Assembly (NCBI RefSeq): GCF_902806695.1
Contig: NZ_CADCXN010000068.1
Location: forward strand, 1 to 37,532
Origin: Candidatus Methylobacter favarea
GTDB taxonomy: Bacteria > Pseudomonadota > Gammaproteobacteria > Methylococcales > Methylomonadaceae
Direction of reading: 5' to 3'
Length of the DNA: 37,532 nucleotides
Of this stretch, positions 1 through 8,960 are shown in pieces. The first letter of the stretch is position 1. Each line of letters opens with the position of its first letter. Position numbers and translations under genes: made by a program. Under the pieces are notes generated by a model. It was given only the letters and a program-made list of their open reading frames with translations. It did not search any database and was not told the DNA's origin.

Positions 1-679
1 CAACCGCTTGGCTGGCGCTGACCCGTGATACCGGTCAGCTCACGCAGCTGACTCATTTTCCCTGGCTTCAATCCGCTCAGGCTCAGGTTAATTTTTGTCC
101 GGGGGCTTTTTGAGATGCGTATTACATGGGATAGCAAAATTAAGACTAGTGTTAAAAGAGGTAACCTTGCGTATCTATTTCGAAAAAATAACCTTCTTGA
201 TGAATTCATTAAAAATCATTGGCAAGAAGGACGTGAAGAGAGAGGTATAACAAACCTTAAATTTATTGAAAAGATCAAAGAAGATTACGAAGTTTTTTGG
301 GTTAATGAGGATGACGATCCGGATGAAGATGAGCAAAATGATCCTATCAGCCAAGTTATTGAAATGATGAATAAAATAATGGAAAACCATTTAAGGTGAG
401 TTCGATTATCCTGCCCTGCCCGAGCGTACTATCCGGCTAAGCCTTAAAATCAAGACCTGGATACAAAGGCTTTTATCCGAAACGCCGTTGAGCAGTGATC
501 AACAGCTTACCCGGATTGACGAGACATTATTTCAGCTGCAAGCAACTGTTAAGGACACGCTGCAACTACGCTGATGGCTGAGCAGTTTTGCCGCTGACGT
601 TGAGGTTCTGAAACCATTGGCGTTGCCTGATGAATTTGCCGTGGCAGCAAGGTTATTAACGCAGCTATATCAATCCTGA
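1..679 (+). pseudogene. WYL-domain transcriptional regulator, 3' part, interrupted
   Basis: This is the C-terminal part of a WYL-domain regulator, a family of DNA-binding regulators often paired with DNA repair or defence genes. The 5' part lies outside the window. The reading frame entering at base 3 runs to a TGA at 111-113. A second frame, open from base 401 to the TGA at 677-679, continues the same domain. It contains the typical end of the family, a segment reading WLSSFAADVEVLKP, preceded by IRLSLKIKTW and QLQATVKDTLQLR. The two pieces join naturally at ...PGAF / DYPALPE... once about 290-293 bp are removed. Within the second piece there is also an in-frame TGA at 572-574, where homologues usually carry tryptophan. 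I see both lesions directly. The family assignment rests on motif memory, not a search. Confidence 0.65.
115..399 (+). CDS. Unrecognised 94-aa acidic-tailed protein inside the broken WYL gene
   Basis: I do not recognise this small protein. It starts MRITWDSKIKTSVKRG, is lysine- and glutamate-rich in the middle, and has a strongly acidic stretch (EDDDPDEDEQND) near residues 65-76, followed by a short amphipathic C-terminus. No signal peptide or membrane segment is visible. It fills almost the whole AT-rich insert that splits the WYL-domain gene. Its ATG lies just after the TGA that ends the upstream WYL frame (TGAGATG), so it could be translated by coupling or from the G-rich run at 101-105. 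Base composition is clearly more AT-rich than the flanks. It may be a recently acquired orphan gene or a spurious frame in inserted DNA. Confidence 0.45.
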   Translation: MRITWDSKIKTSVKRGNLAYLFRKNNLLDEFIKNHWQEGREERGITNLKFIEKIKEDYEVFWVNEDDDPDEDEQNDPISQVIEMMNKIMENHLR

Positions 680-784
680 AAGACGTTATATTTTCATAGA
701 TTCTCTTTCGCCGCAAAAACCAGGGTATTTCGTGGCATTCGGCCTTAGTGCTTGCGATTTTGACTGCCGTATGACTAGGCATAA

Positions 785-820
785 AAAAATCCGCATACCC
801 CATGTGATATGCGGATTTTT
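785..820. terminator. Bidirectional rho-independent terminator
   Basis: A perfect 13-bp stem (785-797 with 808-820) encloses a 10-nt loop. The stem core is TCCGCATA/TATGCGGA, with an A run on one side and a T run on the other, so it works in both directions. It sits between the convergent WYL remnant and ctpA and would end both transcripts. Confidence 0.9.
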
Positions 821-838
821 ATCCAAGCCAAGCAATAG

Positions 839-2194
839 TTATTTATTTACAATACTGATGCCTTTTAACAAGGTCAGCGCCTCATATAAAGCATAGTCTT
901 TCATTTCCAGAGGCTGATCCTTGTTTTTGTCCAATGCATTCACGCCTTGAATATCCGTGCTTTCTTTGCCATTTTGCAAATGATGTGATAGGTCAGCTTC
1001 TTTTACCGGACTAAACTCTGCCTTATCCAGGGATTCCAGCTTGAGATGCGCTAAAGCAATATCCGGCTCAATGCCTTCGGCTTGTATGGACCTGCCGGAA
1101 GGCGTGTAATACCGCGCTGTAGTCAGCTTAACGGCGGCTCCGTTACTCGTTGGCAATATAGTCTGCACTGATCCCTTACCGAACGATTTCTCGCCCATAA
1201 TAACTGCACGCTTCTGATCCTGCAAAGCCCCGGCTACAATTTCCGAAGCTGATGCGGAACCGGAATTAATCAATACGATCATGGGGGCGCCGTCAATAAG
1301 ATCGTCAGGAGCCGCATTAAAGCGCATTTCAGAATTCTCAATGCGGCCTTCTGTATAAACGATAAGCCCGCTTTTTAAAAACGCATCGCTTACTTCTACC
1401 GCGGCATTTAAAACTCCGCCAGGGTTATTTCTTAAATCCAGCACCAAGCCTTTTAAATTGCCTGCATTTTGTTTTTTTAGCTCAGCAAGTGCATCTTTAA
1501 GGCTCTCCCCTGTTCCAGATTGAAAGCTGCTGATACGTACGTAGCCATAGTTCTTTTCCAAAACCCGGCTTTTTACACTTTTAACTTTTATAATATCTCG
1601 GGCAATAGTGATTTTTAATGGCGCTTCTTCCCCCTCGCGAACTACAGTAAGCAAAATTTTACTGCCGGGCTCGCCTCGCATCATCTTGACGGCATCGGCC
1701 AAAGACATGCCTTTTACAGGTTTGTCATCAAGCCTAACAATAAGATCTCCGGCTTTAATCCCTGCTCTCTGAGCAGGAGTATCATCAATAGGAGAAACGA
1801 CTTTTATAAAGCCGTTTTCCATAGTAACTTCTATGCCCAGACCGCCAAATTGGCCTGTGGTGCCTTCCTTTAATTCCTGATATTCTTCCGCAACGAGATA
1901 GGCGGAATGAGGATCAAGACCGCTGAGCATGCCGCGCACAGCATCTTCCAGTAACTTTTTGTCTGAGACAGGCTCAACATAATCTCTTTTAATTCGGCCA
2001 AAAATTTCTGTAAACGTCCGCAAATCTTCGTAAGGCAGAACTTCAGTATCGCCGGCTGCCTCTCCGTTATCGCGTTCAGCAAAGACACTGCTACAAATGC
2101 TTAAAAAAACACCCAGCATAATCCCCATGGACAAAATGAAAATATTTCTCTTTAGCATGTGTCTTAAGACTCCAAATATTCGATTTCCTGACAT
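839..2194 (-). CDS. ctpA: C-terminal processing serine protease, S41 family
   Basis: This is a periplasmic carboxy-terminal processing protease of peptidase family S41. Such enzymes trim or degrade envelope proteins, including cell-wall hydrolases. An N-terminal hydrophobic segment (about residues 15-38) should act as a signal peptide or anchor. A PDZ domain follows, with GGLGIEVTMENGFIKVV and AGIKAGDLIVRLDDKPV. The catalytic Ser lies in NSGSASASEIVAGAL (about residue 314) and the catalytic Lys in SFGKGSVQT (about 339), the Ser-Lys dyad of the family. Length (451 aa) is normal. The start could be the ATG at 2158 (MLKRNIF), which gives a more typical leader than the ATG at 2194. It is the last gene of a gpmI-envC-ctpA operon, 50 bp after envC, and ends at the strong terminator at 785-820. 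Confidence 0.93.
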   Translation of the reverse strand: MSGNRIFGVLRHMLKRNIFILSMGIMLGVFLSICSSVFAERDNGEAAGDTEVLPYEDLRTFTEIFGRIKRDYVEPVSDKKLLEDAVRGMLSGLDPHSAYLVAEEYQELKEGTTGQFGGLGIEVTMENGFIKVVSPIDDTPAQRAGIKAGDLIVRLDDKPVKGMSLADAVKMMRGEPGSKILLTVVREGEEAPLKITIARDIIKVKSVKSRVLEKNYGYVRISSFQSGTGESLKDALAELKKQNAGNLKGLVLDLRNNPGGVLNAAVEVSDAFLKSGLIVYTEGRIENSEMRFNAAPDDLIDGAPMIVLINSGSASASEIVAGALQDQKRAVIMGEKSFGKGSVQTILPTSNGAAVKLTTARYYTPSGRSIQAEGIEPDIALAHLKLESLDKAEFSPVKEADLSHHLQNGKESTDIQGVNALDKNKDQPLEMKDYALYEALTLLKGISIVNK

Positions 2195-2244
2195 AATATT
2201 TCTAATGATTAATCTCTACTTTAAAGCACTGATTTTAAATCAGC

Positions 2245-3420
2245 TTACTGTCGACACCATTCAAGCGGATCAACCGGTTTGCCTTGCTTGCGTATGCCAA
2301 AATACAGCCCAGGCTGACTTCGGCCCCCGCTCTGTCCGACGGAGGCAATAATTTCACCTGCCTCTACCTTCTCCCCGACCTGCTTATAAAGACTCTGGTT
2401 AAATGCATAAAGCGTCATATACCCTTTGCCGTGATCTATTATCATAAGCATGCCATAACCTCTTAACCATTCAGCATATACTACCTCTCCTGTAGTAACA
2501 GCATGAATTTCTGTACCTTCTAGGGCATCTATTAATACGCCGTCCCAGTTGCCCTCCGCACGCGCGCTGCCAAATTTCTTTGCTAATTTACCACTAACCG
2601 GCCAGGGCAACTTACCCTTAAGCTGTGGAAAATCTTCCCTTTGCCACGACTCATCATTCTTTAGCGGGGAAAGCTCATTTTCCTGTTTGACAGTCAACTC
2701 AGAATTATCTGGAGTTAGCTGCAAAGAAGCAATCAGACTTTTCAATCGGGTTTCACTTTCATTTAATTGTCTTAATTGCTGTTCAGTGGCATACAAATCC
2801 TTATTTAAGTGCGTCAGCAGTTCCTGTCTTTGGAATTTGGCCTTATCCAAAATTGACTGCTCCGCTTCCTTTTGCTGTAAAGTTTGCTCTAAAAACCGGC
2901 TTTCATCCTGTTTTTGCTTATCCAGTCTGCTCAAATGCTTCAATGACTCTTCAATATCAATCAATTTAGCCAAACGCGCCGAGTTTAAGTATTTGTAATA
3001 AATCATCATTCTACTGGCCAGGGCAGGATCGCGCTGGTTGAGCAGCAACTTCAATTTTTCTTTTTGCCCCATCGCATAAGCAGCCTTTATTTGCCCGGCC
3101 AATTCCTCCCTTTGATTCGCAATCTGGTTCTGAAGAGCGTGGCCTTCCTGCCCAATATGAGTCAATTTCAGGCGCTGGCGTTCAATCTGCTGTTTCAGCT
3201 TTTTTAATAAAGCGGCTGTTTTGCCGTAGCTTTTTTCAATTTCAGCCAACTGGATATTTAATGTTTTTTGCTCAAGTTGAATGCGCTGCATATCTTGCTG
3301 CACCGCATTAATATTTGATTGAACCTCGCCCAGTTCTCTGTTTTTTTCTGCAACATTTGCGTTCCCCCCGCTTACTGATATGCCCAGCAAAAAAAAACAA
3401 AGAACTCTCTGTTTCCTCAT
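2245..3420 (-). CDS. envC: Murein hydrolase activator EnvC
   Basis: This is an EnvC-type activator of cell-division amidases, working in the periplasm. It has a short signal peptide, then a long coiled-coil region (about residues 25-230) rich in Gln, Glu, Leu and Lys, and a C-terminal LytM (M23) domain at about 285-390. In that domain, stretches such as GTEIHAVTTGEVVYAEWL, GYGMLMIIDHGKGYMTLY and LYFGIRKQGKPVDPLEW are typical. The metal ligands of active M23 peptidases appear to be missing: there is no HxH, and the first ligand region reads NWDGVLIDA. This agrees with the non-catalytic activator role known for EnvC. Its ATG is 8 bp past the gpmI stop, so the two are co-transcribed. Confidence 0.93.
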   Translation of the reverse strand: MRKQRVLCFFLLGISVSGGNANVAEKNRELGEVQSNINAVQQDMQRIQLEQKTLNIQLAEIEKSYGKTAALLKKLKQQIERQRLKLTHIGQEGHALQNQIANQREELAGQIKAAYAMGQKEKLKLLLNQRDPALASRMMIYYKYLNSARLAKLIDIEESLKHLSRLDKQKQDESRFLEQTLQQKEAEQSILDKAKFQRQELLTHLNKDLYATEQQLRQLNESETRLKSLIASLQLTPDNSELTVKQENELSPLKNDESWQREDFPQLKGKLPWPVSGKLAKKFGSARAEGNWDGVLIDALEGTEIHAVTTGEVVYAEWLRGYGMLMIIDHGKGYMTLYAFNQSLYKQVGEKVEAGEIIASVGQSGGRSQPGLYFGIRKQGKPVDPLEWCRQ

Positions 3421-3428
3421 TCACCCGG

Positions 3429-4976
3429 TCAACAAATAAGAAGTGATCTGCCAGTCATTTCAAGAGGCTTCTCGATTCCTAAAATAGCCAGCATGGTTGG
3501 CGCAATATCCGCTAGATTGCCGCCGGCAGCTAAGGGTCTGTCGCCGCCGACATATATCAAAGGCACCGGATTGGTGGTATGAGCGGTATGGGGCTGGCCG
3601 GTTGTTTTATCCACCATTTGCTCAATATTGCCATGATCAGCAGTCACCAGCATTCTTCCATTAACGCGCTGCAATGCCTCGACTACGCGTTGCATTGAAG
3701 CATCCACTGCTTCAACAGCTAAAACCGCCGCATCAATTATGCCTGTGTGACCGACCATGTCGCAATTGGCATAATTACAGATAATCACATCGTATTTTCC
3801 ACCCGTAATGGCCTCGACCAAATGGTCAGTAACTTCCGCTGCATTCATTTCCGGCTGCAGGTCATAAGTTCTTACCTTAGGCGATGGCACTAATATTCTG
3901 TCTTCCCCAGGAAAAGGCGTATCAACGCCGCCATTAAAAAAAAACGTAACATGTGCATATTTCTCAGTTTCAGCAAGCCTTAATTGGCTCATCCCCAGCT
4001 TGGATAAAACCTCTCCCAGGCCATTTTTTAAGTCGCTTGCGGGAAAAGCCACATCATAATCAAAATCCTGATGATATTCGGTCAATGTACAGAAATAGCC
4101 TTTATGAGGCGCGCGGCCTCTATCAAATGCAGTAAATGTTTTGGCCGTTATTGCCTGCGATATTTCGCGGGCCCGATCTGCTCTGAAATTCATGAATACG
4201 ACCGAATCTTCCAGGTCAAGAGCAACGGACTTACCGCCAGGGCCTAAAATAGCAGTTGGCAAAACAAACTCATCCGTCTCGCCGCGACTATAAGCTGACT
4301 CCAGACCTTTTAAAGCTGAATCGGCATAGACAGTGGCCTCTCCTTTAGTAAGAAGATCATAAGCGGATTTTACCCGGTCCCAACGATTGTCTCTATCCAT
4401 TGCGTAAAAACGGCCGACAATCGAAGCTATCCTGCCCACCCCCAGTTCTCTGAATTTTGCTTCAAGCAATTCAATGGATGACGCCGCGCTCTTTGGCGGC
4501 ACATCCCGTCCATCCAGAAAAGCATGCACATAAATTTTACGCAGGCCGCGCCTGGCCGCCAGCTCGACCATTGCTAAAATCTGATCTTCGTGGCTGTGCA
4601 CACCGCCAGGTGACAGCAAGCCAAGAATATGCAGAGACTTGTCTTTCTCTTTAGCCTCATCTACGGCCCGGCAAAAGACCGGGTTGGAAAAAAAACTGCC
4701 ATTTTTTATAGCATCATTGACTTTTGTGAGATCCTGAGGTACATACCGCCCCATTCCCATATGAACATGTCCAACCTCGGAATTTCCCATCTGGTCATCG
4801 GGCAATCCCACAACTGATCCTGAGCACTCCAGTAAAGCCATAGGATAGTCCCTCTGCAATCTGTTCCAGCAAGGCGCATTAGCCATGGCAATGGCATTAT
4901 ATTTTTTGTCCAGTGTATAACCCAATCCATCAAGGATTGCTAATACCACTGGCTTTGGCCGATTCGACTTCGACAT
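3429..4976 (-). CDS. gpmI: 2,3-bisphosphoglycerate-independent phosphoglycerate mutase
   Basis: This enzyme interconverts 3- and 2-phosphoglycerate in glycolysis and gluconeogenesis in the cytosol, using two Mn ions. At 515 aa it has the usual length. The N-terminus carries AILDGLGY with the metal-binding Asp16, and MGNSEVGH contains the phosphorylated Ser66. The second metal-binding part is visible as LVTADHGNIEQM and the HTAHTTNPVPLIYV stretch near the C-terminus. A good ribosome binding site, AGGAG, lies about 9 nt before the ATG. It is the first gene of the gpmI-envC-ctpA transcription unit, an arrangement known in gammaproteobacteria. Confidence 0.97.
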   Translation of the reverse strand: MSKSNRPKPVVLAILDGLGYTLDKKYNAIAMANAPCWNRLQRDYPMALLECSGSVVGLPDDQMGNSEVGHVHMGMGRYVPQDLTKVNDAIKNGSFFSNPVFCRAVDEAKEKDKSLHILGLLSPGGVHSHEDQILAMVELAARRGLRKIYVHAFLDGRDVPPKSAASSIELLEAKFRELGVGRIASIVGRFYAMDRDNRWDRVKSAYDLLTKGEATVYADSALKGLESAYSRGETDEFVLPTAILGPGGKSVALDLEDSVVFMNFRADRAREISQAITAKTFTAFDRGRAPHKGYFCTLTEYHQDFDYDVAFPASDLKNGLGEVLSKLGMSQLRLAETEKYAHVTFFFNGGVDTPFPGEDRILVPSPKVRTYDLQPEMNAAEVTDHLVEAITGGKYDVIICNYANCDMVGHTGIIDAAVLAVEAVDASMQRVVEALQRVNGRMLVTADHGNIEQMVDKTTGQPHTAHTTNPVPLIYVGGDRPLAAGGNLADIAPTMLAILGIEKPLEMTGRSLLIC

Positions 4977-5428
4977 CCTTATTCTCCTGATATTAAAATA
5001 AAATAGGTATTTGCCTTCTTAACTATAAATCAATTTATGCCCTGCTTTATTCTCTATTACCTAAAATGCATGAAAATAAGGTATCATTTTGTTGAAGTTA
5101 CTAACTTTTGTAGGCTAATAACAGGGCGTAATCCCAAATAATGTCATTACTATATTAATACACGTTAGTGACCGTTGTGTATAAATAATTCTTGTCCGAA
5201 TTCTTTTTAGAATTGGACTCTCTAAAGCCTTGGCCATAAGCAAGCTGCATGCCAGAATGTAAATAAGCTTTTTTGTATGAGGATGTCGACCTAGGCAGAA
5301 CGACGCCCCGTTTGCCTGACTTACTACCTCATCGATGACGGGCCTATGCTACAGCTCATTCAAATAATGCAGCTTGCCTGTTCCGGGCATTGATTTATTT
5401 TCTATCTACTTGACTTAACCACACTATC
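4977..5428. other. 450-bp divergent intergenic region with inverted repeats
   Basis: This gap between gpmI (minus) and the rhodanese gene (plus) contains no convincing coding frame. It holds an AT-rich stretch next to gpmI, which probably includes that gene's promoter. It also has a hairpin at 5194-5219 (AATTCT-TTTT-AGAATT core with one bulge) and a perfect 11-bp inverted repeat, GCAAGCTGCAT at 5240-5250 and ATGCAGCTTGC at 5367-5377. The function of these repeats is unknown. Confidence 0.6.
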
Positions 5429-5887
5429 ATGGACCGTTATCTCGAATTTATTTTAAATCACTATATATTGTCTCTCGCTCTGGCTGTAGTTACCTATTTA
5501 TTGCTGCAGGAGCTGTTTGACCTAGCCTTTAAAAAGTTTGGCTCTGTTTCGCCCTTGCTCGCTGTCGCAAAAATGAACGACGGCAATGCCACCATCATCG
5601 ATGTGCGCGAACCACAGGAATTTACCCAAAGCCATATTGAAAATGCAGTCAATATCCCGTTAAGCAAATTACCCGAACAGCTTTCAAAACTGGAAGCGCA
5701 TAAAAAAGAACCTGTGCTTATTGTCTGCCAAAATGGCGCCCGCTCGTCTTCGGCCGGCAAACTATTAACGAAAGCGGGGTTCGAACAGGTGTTTGTCATT
5801 ACCGGCGGACTGCAAGCCTGGGAAAATGATTATAAATTACCGCTAAAAGTAAGCGGCAAGAAGATCAACGCTGAATTATCGAAATAA
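5429..5887 (+). CDS. Membrane-anchored rhodanese-domain protein (YibN-like)
   Basis: This is a single-domain rhodanese (sulfur transferase fold) with an N-terminal membrane segment (about residues 10-30, HYILSLALAVVTYLLLQ). The rhodanese domain starts near residue 45. It shows IIDVREPQEFTQSHIENA and the active-site loop CQNGARSS, with the catalytic Cys at residue 100. At 152 aa it matches YibN-type proteins, which sit upstream of secB in many gammaproteobacteria. The physiological sulfur acceptor is not known. No clear Shine-Dalgarno sequence precedes the ATG. The glutaredoxin gene often found between this gene and secB is absent here; the gap to secB is only 46 bp. Confidence 0.9.
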   Translation: MDRYLEFILNHYILSLALAVVTYLLLQELFDLAFKKFGSVSPLLAVAKMNDGNATIIDVREPQEFTQSHIENAVNIPLSKLPEQLSKLEAHKKEPVLIVCQNGARSSSAGKLLTKAGFEQVFVITGGLQAWENDYKLPLKVSGKKINAELSK

Positions 5888-5933
5888 TCACAGATAATTC
5901 TTAAGCCACTATTATCTCTACTAGAACTGTCAC

Positions 5934-6404
5934 ATGTCCGAAGCCAACACTGCTGTAGAAAAACAATTCTCCATTCAAAAGGTTTATACCAAGGATATAT
6001 CTTTTGAAACTCCCAACTCACCCAGGATATTTACAGAGAAATGGGAACCATCCGTTGACTTTAACCTGGGCACTAATGTCGGGCCTTTGGAAAATTCCTT
6101 GTATGAAGTAGTGCTCACCATTACTATTACGGTAAAGAGCGGTGATTCAACGGCCTATCTTGTTGAAGTCAATCAGGCCGGCATTTTCTCCCTGAGCGGT
6201 TTTACCGAGCAGGAAATGAGCCCCATGGTGGGCAGTTTTTGTCCCAATATTCTTTTTCCTTACGCAAGAGAAGTCATTTCCGACCTTGTCGCCAAAGGCG
6301 GCTTCCCCCAACTGCTTTTAGCGCCGGTAAATTTTGACGCTTTGTATGCCCAGCATTTGCAAAAAGTCCAGCAACAAGCTCCGGGTTCAGGCGCAATCAA
6401 TTAA
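5934..6404 (+). CDS. secB: Protein-export chaperone SecB
   Basis: SecB is a cytosolic homotetrameric chaperone that holds precursor proteins unfolded and delivers them to SecA. The family is recognised from FSIQKVYTKDISFETPN near the N-terminus, YEVVLTITITVKSGDSTAYLVEV in the centre, and LFPYAREVISDLVAKGGFPQ followed by LLAPVNFDALY towards the C-terminus. Length (156 aa) is typical. It lies between the rhodanese and gpsA, only 8 bp before the gpsA start, so the three probably form one operon. Confidence 0.96.
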   Translation: MSEANTAVEKQFSIQKVYTKDISFETPNSPRIFTEKWEPSVDFNLGTNVGPLENSLYEVVLTITITVKSGDSTAYLVEVNQAGIFSLSGFTEQEMSPMVGSFCPNILFPYAREVISDLVAKGGFPQLLLAPVNFDALYAQHLQKVQQQAPGSGAIN

Positions 6405-6412
6405 ATTGCCTG

Positions 6413-7411
6413 ATGAATACAAAAATAGCGATTCTGGGCGCCGGTTCATGGGGAACTGCTCTGGCCATCCTGGCAGCGCGCAATGGCTGTCAAACTCTAT
6501 TATGGGGTCGTGATCCAGACCATATTGCAGCGCTGGCGCGGGATCGGCAAAATAGGCGCTACCTTGCCGATCTGGCCTTTCCTGACAATCTTTTTGTTAC
6601 TTCCGAGTTAGCGGAGGTAGGTAAATTCAGCAGTCTTGTGCTTGTTGTGGTACCCAGCCATGCCTTTCAAGAGACTCTGATCAAGCTCAAACCCTTGTTA
6701 TCAAATCAGGTAAAAATAGCTTGGGCAACTAAAGGATTTAATCCTGAGGACGGTTCCCTGCTTCATGAAACTGTAGCCGACATTTTTTATCCGAAAACGC
6801 CCTCGGCCATCCTTTCAGGCCCTACTTTTGCGCGCGAGGTTGCAGCCGATCTGCCCACTGCAATCACTATTGCATCAGCTAATCAGGATTTCGCAAACCA
6901 GTTAGCAGGAATTTTACACCGGGGACGTTTTCGAACTTACACCAGTTCCGATATGGTCGGAGTAGAAGTTGGCGGCGCGGTAAAAAACGCCATGGCTATT
7001 GCCGCCGGCATTGCCGATGGGCTTGGCTTTGGCGCCAACACGCGGGCGGCGCTTATTACCCGAGGTCTTGCCGAAATTATCCGTCTCGGCGTCAAACTGG
7101 GCGGCAAACAGGAAACCTTTATGGGTTTGGCCGGCCTCGGCGATCTGATTTTAACCTGCACCGATGATCAATCCCGTAACCGGCGCTTCGGCTTAGCCTT
7201 GGGACAAGGCAAGGATAAAGCCGCTACGCTGCGGGAAATTGGCCAGGAGATTGAAGGTATTGCGGCTGCCAGAGAAACTTTTTTACTCGCCAGAAAACAG
7301 GGTATAGACATGCCGATTACTGAACAGGTCTACAAAGTTTTATATGACGACCTGGCGCCGCTCACCGCCGTACAAAACCTGCTGGCCCGCGATCCGAAAC
7401 CCGAATCGTAA
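6413..7411 (+). CDS. gpsA: NAD(P)-dependent glycerol-3-phosphate dehydrogenase
   Basis: GpsA reduces dihydroxyacetone phosphate to sn-glycerol-3-phosphate, the backbone for phospholipid synthesis. The Rossmann motif GAGSWGTALA sits at residues 9-18. The conserved VVPSHAF and WATKGF segments follow, then the substrate-binding helix with the catalytic Lys in GGAVKNAMAIAAGIADGLGF and the GLAGLGDLILTCT loop. The length, 332 aa, is normal. It follows secB after 8 bp, the usual secB-gpsA pairing in gammaproteobacteria. Confidence 0.97.
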   Translation: MNTKIAILGAGSWGTALAILAARNGCQTLLWGRDPDHIAALARDRQNRRYLADLAFPDNLFVTSELAEVGKFSSLVLVVVPSHAFQETLIKLKPLLSNQVKIAWATKGFNPEDGSLLHETVADIFYPKTPSAILSGPTFAREVAADLPTAITIASANQDFANQLAGILHRGRFRTYTSSDMVGVEVGGAVKNAMAIAAGIADGLGFGANTRAALITRGLAEIIRLGVKLGGKQETFMGLAGLGDLILTCTDDQSRNRRFGLALGQGKDKAATLREIGQEIEGIAAARETFLLARKQGIDMPITEQVYKVLYDDLAPLTAVQNLLARDPKPES

Positions 7412-7517
7412 AACCGTTTTTTATAAGCTTCAGAATTTTAAGCGTCCACCTGAAAGAAGCGTTTCATATTTCTTGCACATTTGGCGAAGATAATAAATTA
7501 TCAGCTGGCGATGCGGA

Positions 7518-8960
7518 ATGTATAAATCGATTCGGGTAAAATTGTTTTTAACCTTGCTGCTGTCCACCCTTATTGTGGTTGCCGGCATGTATGCATTCAT
7601 GCGCGAGTCGTTTGAACGCGGCTTTATGGTATTTGTCGAAACCCGGCAAAAAGAGCGCATAGACAACCTTATCGAAGCACTGGCCGACTATTATGCAAAG
7701 GATCAGGGATGGCGCAAACTGGCCAATAATAAAAGCAAGTGGATTGAAATATTGTCAAAAGCCAACCCGCATGGCCATTATCGTCCGCCTCCGGCCTGGC
7801 TAAAACAGGCAGCAGCCGAACCCGCCGCGGCGTGGCCGCCAAAATTGCCCGAAGCGTATTCAAAGCGCCATTTCATTCCTCTGGAAATGCGCGTCATGTT
7901 ATTAAAGGCCGACAAAAGCATCCTCTTCGGGCGCCCCGAGCGGCTCTCGCACTTGTCTCTGAAACCCATTTATCAGGGCAACCAAAGCGTTGGCTTTTTA
8001 GGCGTTTTACCCGGTAAATCGCTTAACCAGCTGGGGGAAATCCAGTTCATGGAGCAGCAGACTGAAGCGTTTGTCTGGATTGCGGTGTTAATGATATCGC
8101 TCTCGGCCAGCCTGGCCTTGCTGCTGGCTTACATACTGGGCATGCCGCTCAAGCGCATTACCGCCGCGTCCAAGGCCTTGGCAATCGGCCGGTATGACAC
8201 GCGGCTGCCGATTGATTCGCATGATGAACTGGGACAATTAGCGCATAACTTTAATGATCTTGCCGCAGCGCTGGAACAGGCCGAACAGACCCGCCGGCGC
8301 TGGGTTGCGGACATATCGCATGAACTGCGCACGCCATTATCAGTGCTGCGCGGGGAACTGGAAGCCTTGCAGGACGGCATTCGGCCATTAACCCGTGATG
8401 CAGTCGATTCGCTGTACGGCGATGTCATGCGGCTGAACCGGCTGGCGGAGGATCTCTACCAGTTGGCCCTGTCCGATCAGGGCGCGTTGAGTTATCGCAA
8501 AACGCAAACTGATCCTCTGGTTACTCTGGAAGAAGACCTCACTGCTTTTGCTCCCGAATTTGAACGACGGAATATTTCGGTAAAGCTGAAGAACCGGTTG
8601 GTCGAACCTTCCATAATTCACGCCGATCCGGACCGATTATCCCAGCTTTATCGAAATCTGCTGAAAAATACCGTGAACTATACCGATAAGGCGGGTCAAT
8701 TGCTCATTACCGTTTCCCGCGTTGCCGATAAAATTTCGTTCAGTTTTCAGGACAGCGCGCCGGGAGTTATGGAAGAGGATCTGCCTAAATTGTTTGATCG
8801 CTTTTACCGGATCGAAAGCTCCCGCAGCCGCAGTCATGGGGGAGCAGGCTTGGGACTTGCAATTTGCCGGAACATTGCCGAGGCTCATAACGGCGCTATT
8901 TACGCGGCAGCTTCGCCGCTGGGCGGTCTTGAAATTAAAATGGAACTTCCGGTCTACTGA
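7518..8960 (+). CDS. baeS: Envelope-stress sensor histidine kinase (BaeS-like)
   Basis: This is a membrane sensor kinase of 480 aa. It has a first membrane segment at residues 8-28 and a periplasmic sensor region to about 175. A second membrane segment spans about 178-203 and a HAMP domain about 204-257. The HisKA helix reads ADISHELRTPL, with the phospho-accepting His268, and the HATPase domain follows. The ATPase motifs are visible: N box around LYRNLLKNTVNYT, DSAPGV as the first G box (a BaeS-like variant of DxGxG), FDRFYRIE and GGAGLGLAI. Its stop overlaps the ATG of the response regulator (TGATG), which implies coupled translation. The downstream Spy-like gene supports a BaeS-type role, but the stimulus cannot be read from sequence. 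Confidence 0.88.
   Translation: MYKSIRVKLFLTLLLSTLIVVAGMYAFMRESFERGFMVFVETRQKERIDNLIEALADYYAKDQGWRKLANNKSKWIEILSKANPHGHYRPPPAWLKQAAAEPAAAWPPKLPEAYSKRHFIPLEMRVMLLKADKSILFGRPERLSHLSLKPIYQGNQSVGFLGVLPGKSLNQLGEIQFMEQQTEAFVWIAVLMISLSASLALLLAYILGMPLKRITAASKALAIGRYDTRLPIDSHDELGQLAHNFNDLAAALEQAEQTRRRWVADISHELRTPLSVLRGELEALQDGIRPLTRDAVDSLYGDVMRLNRLAEDLYQLALSDQGALSYRKTQTDPLVTLEEDLTAFAPEFERRNISVKLKNRLVEPSIIHADPDRLSQLYRNLLKNTVNYTDKAGQLLITVSRVADKISFSFQDSAPGVMEEDLPKLFDRFYRIESSRSRSHGGAGLGLAICRNIAEAHNGAIYAAASPLGGLEIKMELPVY

Noticed and set aside
2549-2998. 149-codon plus-strand open frame inside envC
   Set aside because: It lies antisense to the clearly real coiled-coil gene; Ser/Cys-rich translation is the usual shadow of such a gene.
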